Positions 10,181-20,081 of a DNA stretch of 64,000 bases are shown piece by piece. A model generated the notes under the pieces. That model was given only the letters and a program-made list of their open reading frames with translations, ran no database searches and was not told the DNA's origin. Both the position numbers and the translations under genes were made by a program. Source of the stretch: Nitrospirota bacterium (lineage in GTDB: Bacteria > Nitrospirota > Thermodesulfovibrionia > SZUA-242). The first letter of the stretch is position 1. Every line of letters begins with the position of its first letter. Location of the stretch: the NCBI GenBank assembly GCA_016212095.1, contig JACRHH010000037.1, forward strand, positions 124,001-188,000, given 5' to 3'.

Positions 10181-12228
10181 TGGCCGACTCCCAAAAGGAG
10201 TTCGTCTCCGAGGCGGAAGACCTTCTGCGCGAAACCGAAGACCGTCTGCTAGACCTGCGCGAAAGCCTGGCCTCCGGCGGGAACCCGGATGTTCTGAACG
10301 CCGTGTTCCGGTCGATGCACACGCTGAAGGGACTGTCCGGGTTGTTCAGCCTCAAGGGAATATCCGGCCTCAGCCACGCGATGGAAACCCTGCTGGATGA
10401 GCTTCGCCTTGGCAAGCGGGAGCTTACGGATGAGACCATCGCATTTATTCTTCGCAATCTCGATCGTCTGAAAACGCTGGTTTCCGAGGTCTCCGGATGG
10501 GGCGCCGAGTCGAGCAGCGTTGACGACGCGCTTGAAGAAATCAAGCGCTTTCGCGAGGGCGGCGCGGCATCGGGCGCGGATGCCGGGAAAATACCGGGCG
10601 TGCCGGACGAAATCAGCCGCGTTCTTTCCGAGTACGAGGAACACAGGCTTCGGACGAACCTCAAGGAAGGCCGCGCGCTTGTTGTGGCCGGAAAGGATTT
10701 CGAGCTTGACACGTTCGAGCAGGATCTTAAAGCGATAACCGAGGGAATCGGCTCCATCGGCGAACTGATAGCCACGATGCCGAAGGCTTCGGAGACAAAG
10801 CCCGGCTGTCTGGGCTTCGATCTGGTGATCGGCCTGAAGGTTTCGCGCGAGGAGGCGGGCGACGCGCTGGAGGGCATGACAGTTCGCGAGCTTGTCGCGG
10901 CGAAAGGATCTGTTCGCGAGCTTGTCGAGGCGAAAAAAGCCGTGTCGTCGCCGGTTCAACCGGCGCAGGCCAGGAAAACCTCCGACGCCGAGGGCGGGCA
11001 GGATGCGGGCAAGCTAAAGAGCGGATCGAGCACCGTGCGGGTGGACATCGGCAAGCTCGACGCCATCTTGAACACGGTTGGCGAGCTTGTGCTTGCCAAG
11101 GGAGCCATAGGCAGGATAGGCGCGGATATCGCCGACACGTTCGGATTCCACGCCTACATGGTTGACTTTCAGCGCGTGGTGAAAATACTCGAAAAGCGTC
11201 TCTCCGAACTTCAGAACCAGATACTCGAAATCCGCATGGTTCCGGTCGGACAGATATTCTCGCGCCTGAACCGCGTTGTGCGGCGCTATACGCAGGACAG
11301 GGGCAAGGAGATTAACCTCGAACTCTACGGCGAGGAGACCGAAATCGACAAGCTGCTTGCCGAGGAGGTTATCGATCCGCTGATGCATCTGATCAGAAAC
11401 GCCATCGATCACGGCATCGAGCCTCAGGACAAGCGCATTGCGGCGGGAAAGCCTGAGCGAGGCCTTGTTGTGCTTCGGGCGTTTCCGCGCGGAAATCACG
11501 TGGTGTTCCAGATCACCGACGACGGCGGCGGAATACGGGCCGACAAGGTTTACGCCAAGGCGGTTGAAAAGGGGCTTATAACCGCCGGACAGGAACTGAA
11601 CAAGGACGACATCGTGAAGCTCATCTTCATGCCCGGTTTCAGCACCGCCGACAAGGTGAGCGAGACATCGGGCCGGGGCGTGGGCATGGATGTGGTGAAG
11701 GAGAAGGTGGCGTCGCTTGGCGGTTTCGTGGACATCGAAACCGAAGAGGGCAAGGGCTCCACGTTTTACGTCACCATTCCGATCACGCTTGCGATAATAA
11801 AGGCCATTCTCGTGTCGGTTGCCGGCGAGCTGATGGCGATTCCGCTTGCATCAACGTCGGAGACCATGCAGATAGAGACCAAAAAAATACAGCATGTCGA
11901 GGGCAAGGAGGTGCTTGAGCTTCGCGGCGAGATGCTTCCGCTTGTGAGGCTTGCCGACACGTTCCAGATTCCCGGACGGGAAGCCGCTCCAACAAGCTGT
12001 TTCGTGGTGGTGGTCGGTTTCGGCGGAAGAAGGATAGGAATGCTCGTGGACGATCTCGTGGGGCAGCAGGAGGTTGTGATCAAGTCGCTCGGCGCGCATC
12101 TTGAGGGCATTCGCGGAATTGCGGGAGCCGCCGAGGTTGGAAAACACAAGGTTGTTCTGGTGCTGGACGTGGAGGCGCTGATGGAGGAAGCCATGAGCAG
12201 GTTCCAGCGCCTGAAGGCCGGAGTGTAG
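10180..12228 (+). CDS. cheA: chemotaxis histidine kinase CheA
   Basis: Central kinase of the chemosensory array: it autophosphorylates and passes phosphate to CheY and CheB. The 682 residues hold an N-terminal Hpt domain with the phospho-acceptor His47 in SMHTLKG. A linker with no obvious standard P2 follows, then dimerisation helices (about 290-360), and a HATPase domain with N box NAIDHGIEP and G boxes DDGGGI and GRGVGMDVV. The C terminus is a CheW-like domain that couples to receptors. It overlaps the preceding regulator by one base and is followed 3 bases later by an ATPase gene. Confidence 0.97.
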   Translation: MADSQKEFVSEAEDLLRETEDRLLDLRESLASGGNPDVLNAVFRSMHTLKGLSGLFSLKGISGLSHAMETLLDELRLGKRELTDETIAFILRNLDRLKTLVSEVSGWGAESSSVDDALEEIKRFREGGAASGADAGKIPGVPDEISRVLSEYEEHRLRTNLKEGRALVVAGKDFELDTFEQDLKAITEGIGSIGELIATMPKASETKPGCLGFDLVIGLKVSREEAGDALEGMTVRELVAAKGSVRELVEAKKAVSSPVQPAQARKTSDAEGGQDAGKLKSGSSTVRVDIGKLDAILNTVGELVLAKGAIGRIGADIADTFGFHAYMVDFQRVVKILEKRLSELQNQILEIRMVPVGQIFSRLNRVVRRYTQDRGKEINLELYGEETEIDKLLAEEVIDPLMHLIRNAIDHGIEPQDKRIAAGKPERGLVVLRAFPRGNHVVFQITDDGGGIRADKVYAKAVEKGLITAGQELNKDDIVKLIFMPGFSTADKVSETSGRGVGMDVVKEKVASLGGFVDIETEEGKGSTFYVTIPITLAIIKAILVSVAGELMAIPLASTSETMQIETKKIQHVEGKEVLELRGEMLPLVRLADTFQIPGREAAPTSCFVVVVGFGGRRIGMLVDDLVGQQEVVIKSLGAHLEGIRGIAGAAEVGKHKVVLVLDVEALMEEAMSRFQRLKAGV

Positions 12229-12231
12229 CGG

Positions 12232-13074
12232 ATGTACGAGGCGTTCTACGGCGTTTCATGCAGGCCGTTTTCGAAGACGCCCGACCCGCGCTTTCTCTAC
12301 TTCGGCAGGGCGCACGAGGAGGCGATGGCCAGGCTGGAATACGCCGTTTCCGAGCGCGAACTGGTGGTTCTTACCGGCGAGATAGGCTGCGGCAAGACAA
12401 CGCTTTCGCGCGCCCTGATGGACAGCCTGCCGCCTGAAAAATTTGACGTGGTCACGGTGCTGAATCCGAGGCTTACGCCGCAGCAGTTTCTCCGCACCAT
12501 AGCGCGCGGGTTGGGAATTCCGGTGGATCAGTTCCAGAAGGACGATCTGCTCGACATGCTCTATATGCGGCTCTACGACAGGTTCAGCATGGGCAGAACG
12601 CCGGTTATCATTGTCGATGAGGCGCAGCTCATCCTTGGCCGGGGCATATTCGAGGAGATCCGGCTGCTTACGAATTTCCAGCTTGACGACACCAATCTGA
12701 TGAGCATCGTGCTTATCGGCCAGCCCAGCCTCAACGAGCGGCTAAAGCATTCCGACCAGCAGCCGTTAAGACAACGCATAGGGATGCGTTATCATCTGTG
12801 CCCGCTTTCATCGGGAGAGATAATACCGTATCTGGCGCACAGGCTTGCGGTTGCAGGGAGAGCCGAACCACTTTTTGAGCAGGCCGCCGCCGATGCGATA
12901 TACCGATATTCAGGAGGCGTGCCGAGGGTGATCAACAATCTTGCGTCGAACGCCATGCTGGAGGGCTTTATCAGGGAAGCGCGGACAATCGGCGCGGATA
13001 TTGTGGTGAACGTGGCGCGGGAGTTCGATCTTGTGGCTGACGCCGTGGAATCGCTGAAAGCGGTTAATACATGA
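12232..13074 (+). CDS. ExeA/GspA-type AAA ATPase
   Basis: A 280-residue AAA ATPase of the ExeA family, known for roles in type II secretion assembly, type IV pilus systems and transposition. The opening FYGVSCRPFSKTPDPRFLY is typical of this family. Walker A is GEIGCGKTT, Walker B is VIIVDEAQLI, and the sensor region is VLIGQPSL. It lacks the periplasmic peptidoglycan-binding part of full GspA, so it is a cytoplasmic ATPase. It lies between cheA and cheW (4-base overlap), so a role in building or placing the receptor array is possible, but this is inferred from position only. Confidence 0.88.
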   Translation: MYEAFYGVSCRPFSKTPDPRFLYFGRAHEEAMARLEYAVSERELVVLTGEIGCGKTTLSRALMDSLPPEKFDVVTVLNPRLTPQQFLRTIARGLGIPVDQFQKDDLLDMLYMRLYDRFSMGRTPVIIVDEAQLILGRGIFEEIRLLTNFQLDDTNLMSIVLIGQPSLNERLKHSDQQPLRQRIGMRYHLCPLSSGEIIPYLAHRLAVAGRAEPLFEQAAADAIYRYSGGVPRVINNLASNAMLEGFIREARTIGADIVVNVAREFDLVADAVESLKAVNT

Positions 13075-13862
13075 ATATCGCAAGGCTTAGACAGCAGATC
13101 AGGGCAGGCATCACGGCGGTTGCGCAGCAGCCTGCATGTGAGGTTCGCGAACCTCTGCAACCGGAACCGCAACCGGAACCGGCTTGGCAACAGGAATCGC
13201 CCGCGCGGCCTGAACCGCCAAAACATGAAAACGATTCCGCTATGGTTGCCGTGGCCCAACCTGCCGTGGGGGGCAAAGAACCGCCCCACCCACAGCAACA
13301 GGAACCGCCACCGCAACGCTGCGTTGACGATCACGAATGCAAGGGGGATCCGCCGTTCGCCCCTGCGGACGGACCGCAATACGATGACGACAACGACTAC
13401 GGCTTTGACAATGCCCAGTCGCTCAGGCCGGTTGACGAGATCGAGATCGTGGCCTTCAGGCTCGGCAACGAGGAGTACGCCGTGCGTATCATGGAGATGC
13501 AGGAAGTCCTCATGATGCACGAGGTCACGTGGGTTCCGCGCACGCCTTCATATTTAATGGGAATTACTTCGCTTCGGGGCAAGGTTATCCCCGTGATCGA
13601 TCTCAGGGAAAAGCTCAGGATTCCGGGGGGCAGGGGCGAGGATGCCCGGATACTGGTGCTCGGCTGCGGTGGCGAGCCTATCGGCGCGAGGGTTGACAGC
13701 ATAAGCGGGGTTATCAGGATTACCCAGGACGAGATCATGGCATCGCTCACAACGCTGAGCGAGGAGGAGTCCAGGTATATAGAGGGTGTTGTGCGCGTGA
13801 AGAACAGGTTCGTTTCGATCCTGAGCCTTGGCGAGATCATGAAAATCGAATTGCAGGGATAG
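13071..13862 (+). CDS. cheW: CheW with long Pro/Glu/Gln-rich N-terminal extension
   Basis: Adaptor that joins CheA to chemoreceptors. The 263-residue protein has an unusual first 120 residues, rich in Pro, Glu and Gln with tandem QPEPQPEP-type runs, and likely disordered. A normal CheW domain follows (IEIVAFRLGNEEYAVRI; GITSLRGKVIPVIDL; ILVLGCGG). Usual CheW proteins are about 150-180 residues, so the extension may act as a tether. It overlaps the ATPase gene by 4 bases and is followed 3 bases later by a chemoreceptor gene. Confidence 0.93.
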   Translation: MNIARLRQQIRAGITAVAQQPACEVREPLQPEPQPEPAWQQESPARPEPPKHENDSAMVAVAQPAVGGKEPPHPQQQEPPPQRCVDDHECKGDPPFAPADGPQYDDDNDYGFDNAQSLRPVDEIEIVAFRLGNEEYAVRIMEMQEVLMMHEVTWVPRTPSYLMGITSLRGKVIPVIDLREKLRIPGGRGEDARILVLGCGGEPIGARVDSISGVIRITQDEIMASLTTLSEEESRYIEGVVRVKNRFVSILSLGEIMKIELQG

Positions 13863-13865
13863 GTT

Positions 13866-16724
13866 ATGTTCACAATATTCAGGGAGAAGCTGGAAGTGAA
13901 GGTGCTCGCGCTGATCGTGGGCCTGATGCTCACCGGAGCTCTTATCATTGGCACAACGGTGATAGTGCTTCAGCGGGGCGGACTTTCGCGCATATCCCTG
14001 CGCCATGCCGGAACCCTTGCCGAGGTGGTGTCGAGAAGCCTTGAGACAACGATGGTTCACGGCAGGGCAGACATCACAAGCGACATGGCCCAGCGGCTTC
14101 ATGCCGTCGAGGGCGTTCAGGCCATAAGCGTGTATAACAAGGACGGACGTTCCGCCTTCAACAAAAACGCATCCGTTACCGAGGCCGAAACGGCGCGCCG
14201 TCTTTCGATAGAGAAAAAACCGGTGCATTTCGAGCGCGGCGATCATGTTATCTTCTACAACCCCCTGCCCAACGGCCCTCGCTGCACCGGATGTCACAGC
14301 ATCAACGATGACATGCTCGGCATCGTGAAGGTCGAGATCGACATGAGCGAGATCTACGGCAAGTTCACAAGCTACATCTGGTTCGCCATCTTCGGCTCCT
14401 TCTGCGGCATCACCGGCCTGTCCGTGGCGCTTCTTCTTGTGCTGAGGCGCGTGGTGCTGAAGCCGATCAAGCGGGTTGTGGATGCCGCCGGACATCTGGC
14501 CGACGGCGATCTGAGCTTCCATGTGGAGGTAAGGTCGTCGGACGAGATCGGGAGGATGGCGGATGACCTGAAGGATTCCATCCACAAGGTTGCGATTATC
14601 ATCGGGCGCATCAAGGATGTGGCCTCGCGGGTGTACCGGGTTACCGACACGGTGAAGGAGGAGTCGAGGCTGGTGCTTGAAGCCACGGTCATGGAGTCGG
14701 AGGCGATCAACAACATATCGAGCTCAATCGAGGAGTCGAACACCGCGATGGCCAGAATTGTCGAAAACATTGCCAGCCTTTCGTCTTCAGCCGGAGAGAC
14801 TGCGGCAGCGGCAGTCGAGATGGCGTCTTCAACCGAGCAGGTGGCGCGGAAAACCGCCGAGGTGCATGACGCTGTCGATTCCACCTCAACGTCGATCACG
14901 CAGATGACATCGGCCATGCGCGAGGTGGCCGCCGCAGCCGAGGAGCTTTCGATGTCTGCCGAGGAAACCCTGGCGGCCATGGAGCAGATCGGCGCGTCGA
15001 TCAAGGAAGTTGAGGGCCGGGCAAAGGATTCGGCGCGGCATTCCACGCGTGTTGCCGATCTGGCGCAGGGCGAGGGCATGGCCACCCTGGCCAAGACCAT
15101 CGACGGAATGATGCTTATTCGCGAAAGCGTTCAGTCCACGTCCGACTACATAAACCAGCTCGGCAGCCGCTCCGAGGACATCGGCGAGATTCTCACCGTC
15201 ATCGACGACATCACAGACCAGACCACGCTTCTTGCGCTGAACGCCGCCATTCTGGCGGCTCAGGCGGGCGAACACGGGCGCGGATTTTCGGTTGTGGCAA
15301 ACCAGATAAAGAGTCTTGCCGAGCGCACCGCCAATTCCACGCAGGAGATCAGCTCGCTCATCGAGACGGTGCAGAGCGAGGTGCGGGGCGCGGTGTCGCA
15401 CATGGAATCGGCCATCAAGCGGGTGGATGACGGCCTCACGCTTTCCAGCGACGCCAAGCAGGCGCTTGAGCGGATCGTCGATTCGTCCGGCGTTTCGGCC
15501 CAGATGGCCTTTTCGATAGAGCGCGCCACGGAAGAGCAGGCCAAGGGCGTTCGCGTGGTCAACACCGCAATGGACAGCGTGCGCGGACGCATAGACCAGA
15601 TAGTGCGCGCCACGCAGGAGCAGAGCAAGGGCGCGGGGCTGATAATCGATTCCGCCGAGATCATGCGCGACCTCACCATTCATGTCGAGCGGGCGACCGC
15701 GGAGCAGTCTCAAAGCAGCAGGCGGATTTCGGATGCGGTGGAATCGATTTCCGAGCGCATTCAGCATATCTCCCATGCTGTGCGCGAACAGCATCTTGGA
15801 ACCGACCAGATCATGAAATCGATCGAGCAGATAAAGCACATTCCGGAAAAGAACCGTTCGCTGGCCTTCAGCATGAACAAGGGGCTTCGCGACGTAATGC
15901 GCGACAACGAGCTTCTTGAAACCGAGGTTGCGCGGTTCCGGACGGCTTATTCCGGCAAGGACGTTGTGTACATGGGCGTTGTGCCGCTTGAGTCTCCGGC
16001 GGAGATGTACAAGAAATTCATGCCGTTTGCCGATTACCTGAGCGAAAAGCTGGGCAAGAGGGTTGAGCTCCGGATTCCGGTGGATTTCAACACCGCCATA
16101 TCGGATCTCGGATCGGGCACGACGCAGCTATGCTTCATGACTCCCTCAACGTACATAGAGGCTCACAACAGGCATCAGGTGAAGGTTCTCGCCAAGGCGC
16201 TCAGAAAGGGCAAGCCGTATCATCACACGGTGATAATCGTGCGCGCCGACAGCGGAATAAACGAACTGCGCGAGATAAAGGGCCGGACGTTCGCATTCGG
16301 CGACATTCATTCCACTTCGAGCCATCTTGTGCCGCGCGCCATGCTCAAGCAGGCAGGCGTTGATCTGGCGTCGCTGCGCTATTACGAATATCTCGGCCAT
16401 CACGACGATGTGGCGCAAGCGGTGCTCAAGGGCGACTTCGACGCGGGCGGCGTGATGGAGTCTGTCGCGCTCAGATACGAATCGAAGGGGATCAAGCTGC
16501 TCAAGTACTCGCCGGAGGTTCCGGAGTTCAATCTGGCCACGGCGCGCGATCTGTCGTCCGACGAGCGCGAGACACTGCGGAAGGCGGTAACACGTCTGAA
16601 CGCGTCCAATGTTCAGGATCACAAGGTGCTGGCATCTATAAACGAGGACTATACCGGATTCACCGACGCGACGGACGCGGACTTCGATCCGATCCGGCAG
16701 ATAATGCTCGATCTGGGCGTCTGA
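13866..16724 (+). CDS. chemoreceptor with periplasmic haem motif and C-terminal PhnD-like domain
   Basis: A 952-residue receptor. Order: membrane helix 1 (about 12-36), periplasmic sensor (37-165), membrane helix 2 (about 168-193), HAMP, methyl-accepting signalling domain, then a PhnD/phosphonate-type binding-protein domain (about 690-950). The periplasmic part contains one c-type haem site, CTGCH at 140-144, so haem-based redox or gas sensing is likely. The signalling tip reads NAAILAAQAGEHGRGF, a common variant. No third membrane helix precedes the PhnD-like domain (YMGVVPLESPAEMYKKF), so it should be cytoplasmic, which is odd for a fold usually found in the periplasm. It may sense a cytoplasmic ligand. 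No CheR-docking pentapeptide ends the protein. Confidence 0.9.
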   Translation: MFTIFREKLEVKVLALIVGLMLTGALIIGTTVIVLQRGGLSRISLRHAGTLAEVVSRSLETTMVHGRADITSDMAQRLHAVEGVQAISVYNKDGRSAFNKNASVTEAETARRLSIEKKPVHFERGDHVIFYNPLPNGPRCTGCHSINDDMLGIVKVEIDMSEIYGKFTSYIWFAIFGSFCGITGLSVALLLVLRRVVLKPIKRVVDAAGHLADGDLSFHVEVRSSDEIGRMADDLKDSIHKVAIIIGRIKDVASRVYRVTDTVKEESRLVLEATVMESEAINNISSSIEESNTAMARIVENIASLSSSAGETAAAAVEMASSTEQVARKTAEVHDAVDSTSTSITQMTSAMREVAAAAEELSMSAEETLAAMEQIGASIKEVEGRAKDSARHSTRVADLAQGEGMATLAKTIDGMMLIRESVQSTSDYINQLGSRSEDIGEILTVIDDITDQTTLLALNAAILAAQAGEHGRGFSVVANQIKSLAERTANSTQEISSLIETVQSEVRGAVSHMESAIKRVDDGLTLSSDAKQALERIVDSSGVSAQMAFSIERATEEQAKGVRVVNTAMDSVRGRIDQIVRATQEQSKGAGLIIDSAEIMRDLTIHVERATAEQSQSSRRISDAVESISERIQHISHAVREQHLGTDQIMKSIEQIKHIPEKNRSLAFSMNKGLRDVMRDNELLETEVARFRTAYSGKDVVYMGVVPLESPAEMYKKFMPFADYLSEKLGKRVELRIPVDFNTAISDLGSGTTQLCFMTPSTYIEAHNRHQVKVLAKALRKGKPYHHTVIIVRADSGINELREIKGRTFAFGDIHSTSSHLVPRAMLKQAGVDLASLRYYEYLGHHDDVAQAVLKGDFDAGGVMESVALRYESKGIKLLKYSPEVPEFNLATARDLSSDERETLRKAVTRLNASNVQDHKVLASINEDYTGFTDATDADFDPIRQIMLDLGV

Positions 16725-16754
16725 CATGACCGGAAACGTTTACAGGAGGCTGAC

Positions 16755-17564
16755 ATGAAAAAACTGCTGATTTCATTATTGCTCACAGCCTGTTTCTCCA
16801 ATGCCGCGTTTGCCGGCGACAAGATCACTGTTGCCGGATCCGGCGGAATGATTCCGCTTGCAACCAGGCTCGCCGCGGCGTTCATGGAGAAATATCCGGG
16901 CGAGATTGTCGAGGTTAACCAGACTTCCATAGAATCCACCGGCGGCATCAGAAGCGCGGAGGCCGGAAGGATAGACATCGGCATGTCGGCCCGCCCGCTT
17001 GAAAACAAGGAGATGTCGTTAGGGCTGAAACAGACCGAAATAGCCCGCGCTGCCCTGATCATTGGCGTACACCGGAATGTTCCGATAACCGGATTGTCGG
17101 AGGAGGAGGTCTGCCGGATATACAAGGGCGAGATAACAACCTGGGCGAAGGTCGGCGGGGAAAAGGCTCCCATACTTGTTTTTACACGTCCGGACGCCGA
17201 TTCCACGAAGAAAACCATCCGCGAACATATGCCATGCTTTGCGAACCTTGTCGAGACGCAGTCGGCGGTGATCATGCCCAAGTCGGCAGACATGATCAAG
17301 GCGGTCATGACCAGGCCGGACAGCATCGGCATTCTTGACTCGGTCGGCGTTCTCGATTCGAAGGGCGCTATAAAGCCCCTGAAAATTGATGGAGTCGCGG
17401 CGAACGAAGAAACCATAGCTTCGGGCCGGTATGGCATCGTGAAGCGTTTTTTCTTCGTGACAAAATCATCGACATCGGCGGCGGTCAATAAATTCATTAG
17501 CTTTATCAAGTCAAAGGAGGGAGCGGCGATAATAAAGGCGAGCCACGCCATGCCGATTCCATGA
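16755..17564 (+). CDS. PstS-like phosphate-type substrate-binding protein
   Basis: A 269-residue secreted binding protein with a signal peptide cut after NAAFA. It starts ITVAGSGGMIPL, like the PstS family phosphate loop, and has further ligand-loop segments SIESTGG and SARPLENKE. The ribosome site AGGAGG is well placed. No pstC, pstA, pstB or phoU gene is near. It lies between two chemoreceptor genes, 30 bases after one and one base before the other. It may therefore present phosphate or another oxyanion to a receptor rather than to a transporter. This role is inferred from context; the ligand is not certain. Confidence 0.88.
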   Translation: MKKLLISLLLTACFSNAAFAGDKITVAGSGGMIPLATRLAAAFMEKYPGEIVEVNQTSIESTGGIRSAEAGRIDIGMSARPLENKEMSLGLKQTEIARAALIIGVHRNVPITGLSEEEVCRIYKGEITTWAKVGGEKAPILVFTRPDADSTKKTIREHMPCFANLVETQSAVIMPKSADMIKAVMTRPDSIGILDSVGVLDSKGAIKPLKIDGVAANEETIASGRYGIVKRFFFVTKSSTSAAVNKFISFIKSKEGAAIIKASHAMPIP

Positions 17565-17565
17565 A

Positions 17566-19614
17566 ATGAGATTACTTGAGATATTCAGGTCGAAGTCCCT
17601 TGCCGTAAGGTTCGGGCTTATCATCTTTGCGATCCTTGCCGCCGCGCAGATAGTGGTCGGGTCGTGGTATGTCATTCGTGAGCGATTGCATCTGGAGGAT
17701 TCCTTCAACAAGCGTTTCGATCACCTTGGGGCGCTTCTTGTCGGAGTGAGCAGGCAGCCGCTGTTCAGTTTCGACTATACGCCGCTCATGCCGTTTCTGG
17801 ATGAAATGGGCAAGGACGACGAGATCGTGGCCGTGCGCGTGTACGACTCGAACATGAATCTCGTCGCGCAGAAGGTCAAGGCGGGCGGCGAGCCGGACGG
17901 AACCGTCAGGGACGGCGGCATGTTTTTCTTCCCCGGCAGGATTGCAAGACAGTTCGACGTGTTGATGGGCGGCCAGAACCTGGGCAAGGTGGAGATAGTG
18001 TTCAGCGCCGCCGACGCAAACAGGGAACTGCTCACGCTGCTCATTATCACTCCGATGTTTCTTGGGGTGCTTCTGCTGGTGGTAATTTTCACCGTATACA
18101 AATTCTTTGCCAAGTACGTGGCCGCGCCGGTCAGGAGCCTTAACAACGGCATCGAAAAGGTTGGCGGAAAGGATCTTACTGTCTATTTCGAAACCGACCG
18201 CCAGGACGAACTGGGCGAGATGATTCGCGGTTTCAACTATCTTGTCGAGGCGCTCAGAACCTACATGGCGCGCTTGAGCAGCACGGCTGTTGATGTGACG
18301 GCGGCCATCAGGCAGATGGAGGAGATATTCCAGAAAGTAGGCGAGGGAACGAACAGCCAGTTCGAGTCCGTCGAGCGGATGCGCGAGCGCATTTCCCGCA
18401 TGGACTTGTCGCAGAAGGATGTCTTTGAGAGCGCCGAGCGCGCCGCGTCGCTGTTTCAGGAGAACCTTTCGTCACAGCTCGAAATCCGGGCGTCGGTTAC
18501 CGAGATCGTTTCATCCACCGATGATCTGTTCAGGTCAACCGATGTCGCCTATTCCGCCGTTTCGGACATGTCGTCGTCATCGCGCCAGATTGCCGACAGC
18601 GCCGACGAGCTTGCAAAGACCATAGAGGAAACATCCGCGTCGGTCGAGCAGATAACCTCATCCATCAAGCTGGTGGAGGATCATGCGCGCCAGTCGGCGC
18701 AGGTTGCCGCCGAGGTCACCATGACCGCCAACAGCACCGGCATGGAGGCCGTGCGCGCCGCGCGCGACGGCATGATGAACATCCAGCAGGAGGTCATGTC
18801 GTCGTCCGAGATCATCCAGCGGCTTGGAACCCGTTCCAAGGACATCGAAAAGATTCTCAAGGTCATCAAGGATGTTACCGAGCAGACCAATCTGCTGAGC
18901 CTCAACGCGGCCATTCTCGCGGCTCAGGCGGGAGAGTACGGCAAGGGCTTCGGCGTTGTGGCCGACGAGATAGGAAGCCTTGCCGAGCGCACCGCCATGT
19001 CAACGCTCGAAATATCGAACATTGTCAACACCATCCAGAAGGAGATATCCGAGGCTGTGGACAGCACCAGCCGCGGCATTACCCGCGTTGACGAGGGCGT
19101 GTCGCTTGTTGGCCGCGTGGAGGATGCGCTCCGGCAGACGCTCTCCAATTCCGAGAAGGCCTCCCGGATGGCCTATTCCATCGAGAAGGCCACGGTGGAG
19201 CAGGGAAACAGCATTCGTCACATATCGAAAGTGGTTGACAGGGTGCAGCAGATGACGAAGCATGTGACGCTTGCCCTCAAGCAGCAGGGCAACGCGTTGA
19301 ACGGTCTTGTGAGCAGCGCCGGAACAGTGCGCGACGTGACCGAGGTGGTCAAGAAGGGCATGGACGAGCAGAACACCGGAATCCAGCTCATTTCGAGAAA
19401 CCTTGAACTCACCAACGACATGATGTCGCAGGTTTCGGAAGCCACGTTCGCCCAGAAGAAGGAGACGGAGGAGCTGATTCAGGATATCGTGAGCATACAT
19501 GCGATGGGAAAGCGCACGCTGGAGATCATCGACGAGATGAAGGAAACGCTTACAACGCTTTATTCCGAAACCGAAAACATGCAGTCCGAGATGAAGGGGT
19601 TCAGGCTTAAATGA
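17566..19614 (+). CDS. methyl-accepting chemoreceptor
   Basis: 682 residues: membrane helix 1 (about 14-35), a periplasmic sensor of about 120 residues (36-157), membrane helix 2 (about 158-182), HAMP (to about 235) and a long methyl-accepting signalling domain. The conserved tip is EQTNLLSLNAAILAAQ followed by AGEYGKGF. The small periplasmic domain has no motif I recognise; it may bind its ligand directly or dock the PstS-like protein encoded one base upstream. No haem motif is present, unlike the first receptor. The stop overlaps the next cheW by 4 bases. Confidence 0.94.
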   Translation: MRLLEIFRSKSLAVRFGLIIFAILAAAQIVVGSWYVIRERLHLEDSFNKRFDHLGALLVGVSRQPLFSFDYTPLMPFLDEMGKDDEIVAVRVYDSNMNLVAQKVKAGGEPDGTVRDGGMFFFPGRIARQFDVLMGGQNLGKVEIVFSAADANRELLTLLIITPMFLGVLLLVVIFTVYKFFAKYVAAPVRSLNNGIEKVGGKDLTVYFETDRQDELGEMIRGFNYLVEALRTYMARLSSTAVDVTAAIRQMEEIFQKVGEGTNSQFESVERMRERISRMDLSQKDVFESAERAASLFQENLSSQLEIRASVTEIVSSTDDLFRSTDVAYSAVSDMSSSSRQIADSADELAKTIEETSASVEQITSSIKLVEDHARQSAQVAAEVTMTANSTGMEAVRAARDGMMNIQQEVMSSSEIIQRLGTRSKDIEKILKVIKDVTEQTNLLSLNAAILAAQAGEYGKGFGVVADEIGSLAERTAMSTLEISNIVNTIQKEISEAVDSTSRGITRVDEGVSLVGRVEDALRQTLSNSEKASRMAYSIEKATVEQGNSIRHISKVVDRVQQMTKHVTLALKQQGNALNGLVSSAGTVRDVTEVVKKGMDEQNTGIQLISRNLELTNDMMSQVSEATFAQKKETEELIQDIVSIHAMGKRTLEIIDEMKETLTTLYSETENMQSEMKGFRLK

Positions 19615-20081
19615 CCGAATCGCCGCAACAGTATGCCCTGTTTGTCATGGGCGGAAAGGAATTCGCCATCGAGATCGGCCTCGTGGTCGAGATACTTCAG
19701 CGGCAGGAGGTCATGCCGGTTCCGAACATGCCGGATTTCCTGGTGGGCATAATAGACTTGAGGGGCCGGGTGATACCTGTCATCGATCTGAGAAAGCGCT
19801 TCCACGTGACGCCTGCCCAGAAGGCGAAGGATCGGATAATAATCGTCCGGAAGGGGCGGGAACGCCTCGGCATGGTAGTGGACAATGTGACGGAGATTGT
19901 TCCGCTTGAGTCGAAGGGAATCACGGCTCCGCCCTCCATATTCAGGGGGCCGGGGTCGGAATATCTGAAAAACATAGGAAAAACCGCCGGGAGGATGATT
20001 GTGATTCTGGATGTGAACCGGCTTCTGAGCCGCGAGGAAATGTTCATGCTGAACGAGGCGATTAACTGTGGCGCGCACTGA
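19611..20081 (+). CDS. cheW: CheW adaptor, short form
   Basis: A 156-residue CheW of standard length (FVMGGKEFAIEIGLVVEIL; GIIDLRGRVIPVIDLRKRF; MVVDNVTEIV). It is the second CheW of the operon and lacks the Pro/Glu-rich extension of the first, so the two may serve different receptors. It follows the second chemoreceptor with a 4-base overlap and overlaps the HEAT-repeat gene by 14 bases. Confidence 0.94.
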   Translation: MTESPQQYALFVMGGKEFAIEIGLVVEILQRQEVMPVPNMPDFLVGIIDLRGRVIPVIDLRKRFHVTPAQKAKDRIIIVRKGRERLGMVVDNVTEIVPLESKGITAPPSIFRGPGSEYLKNIGKTAGRMIVILDVNRLLSREEMFMLNEAINCGAH

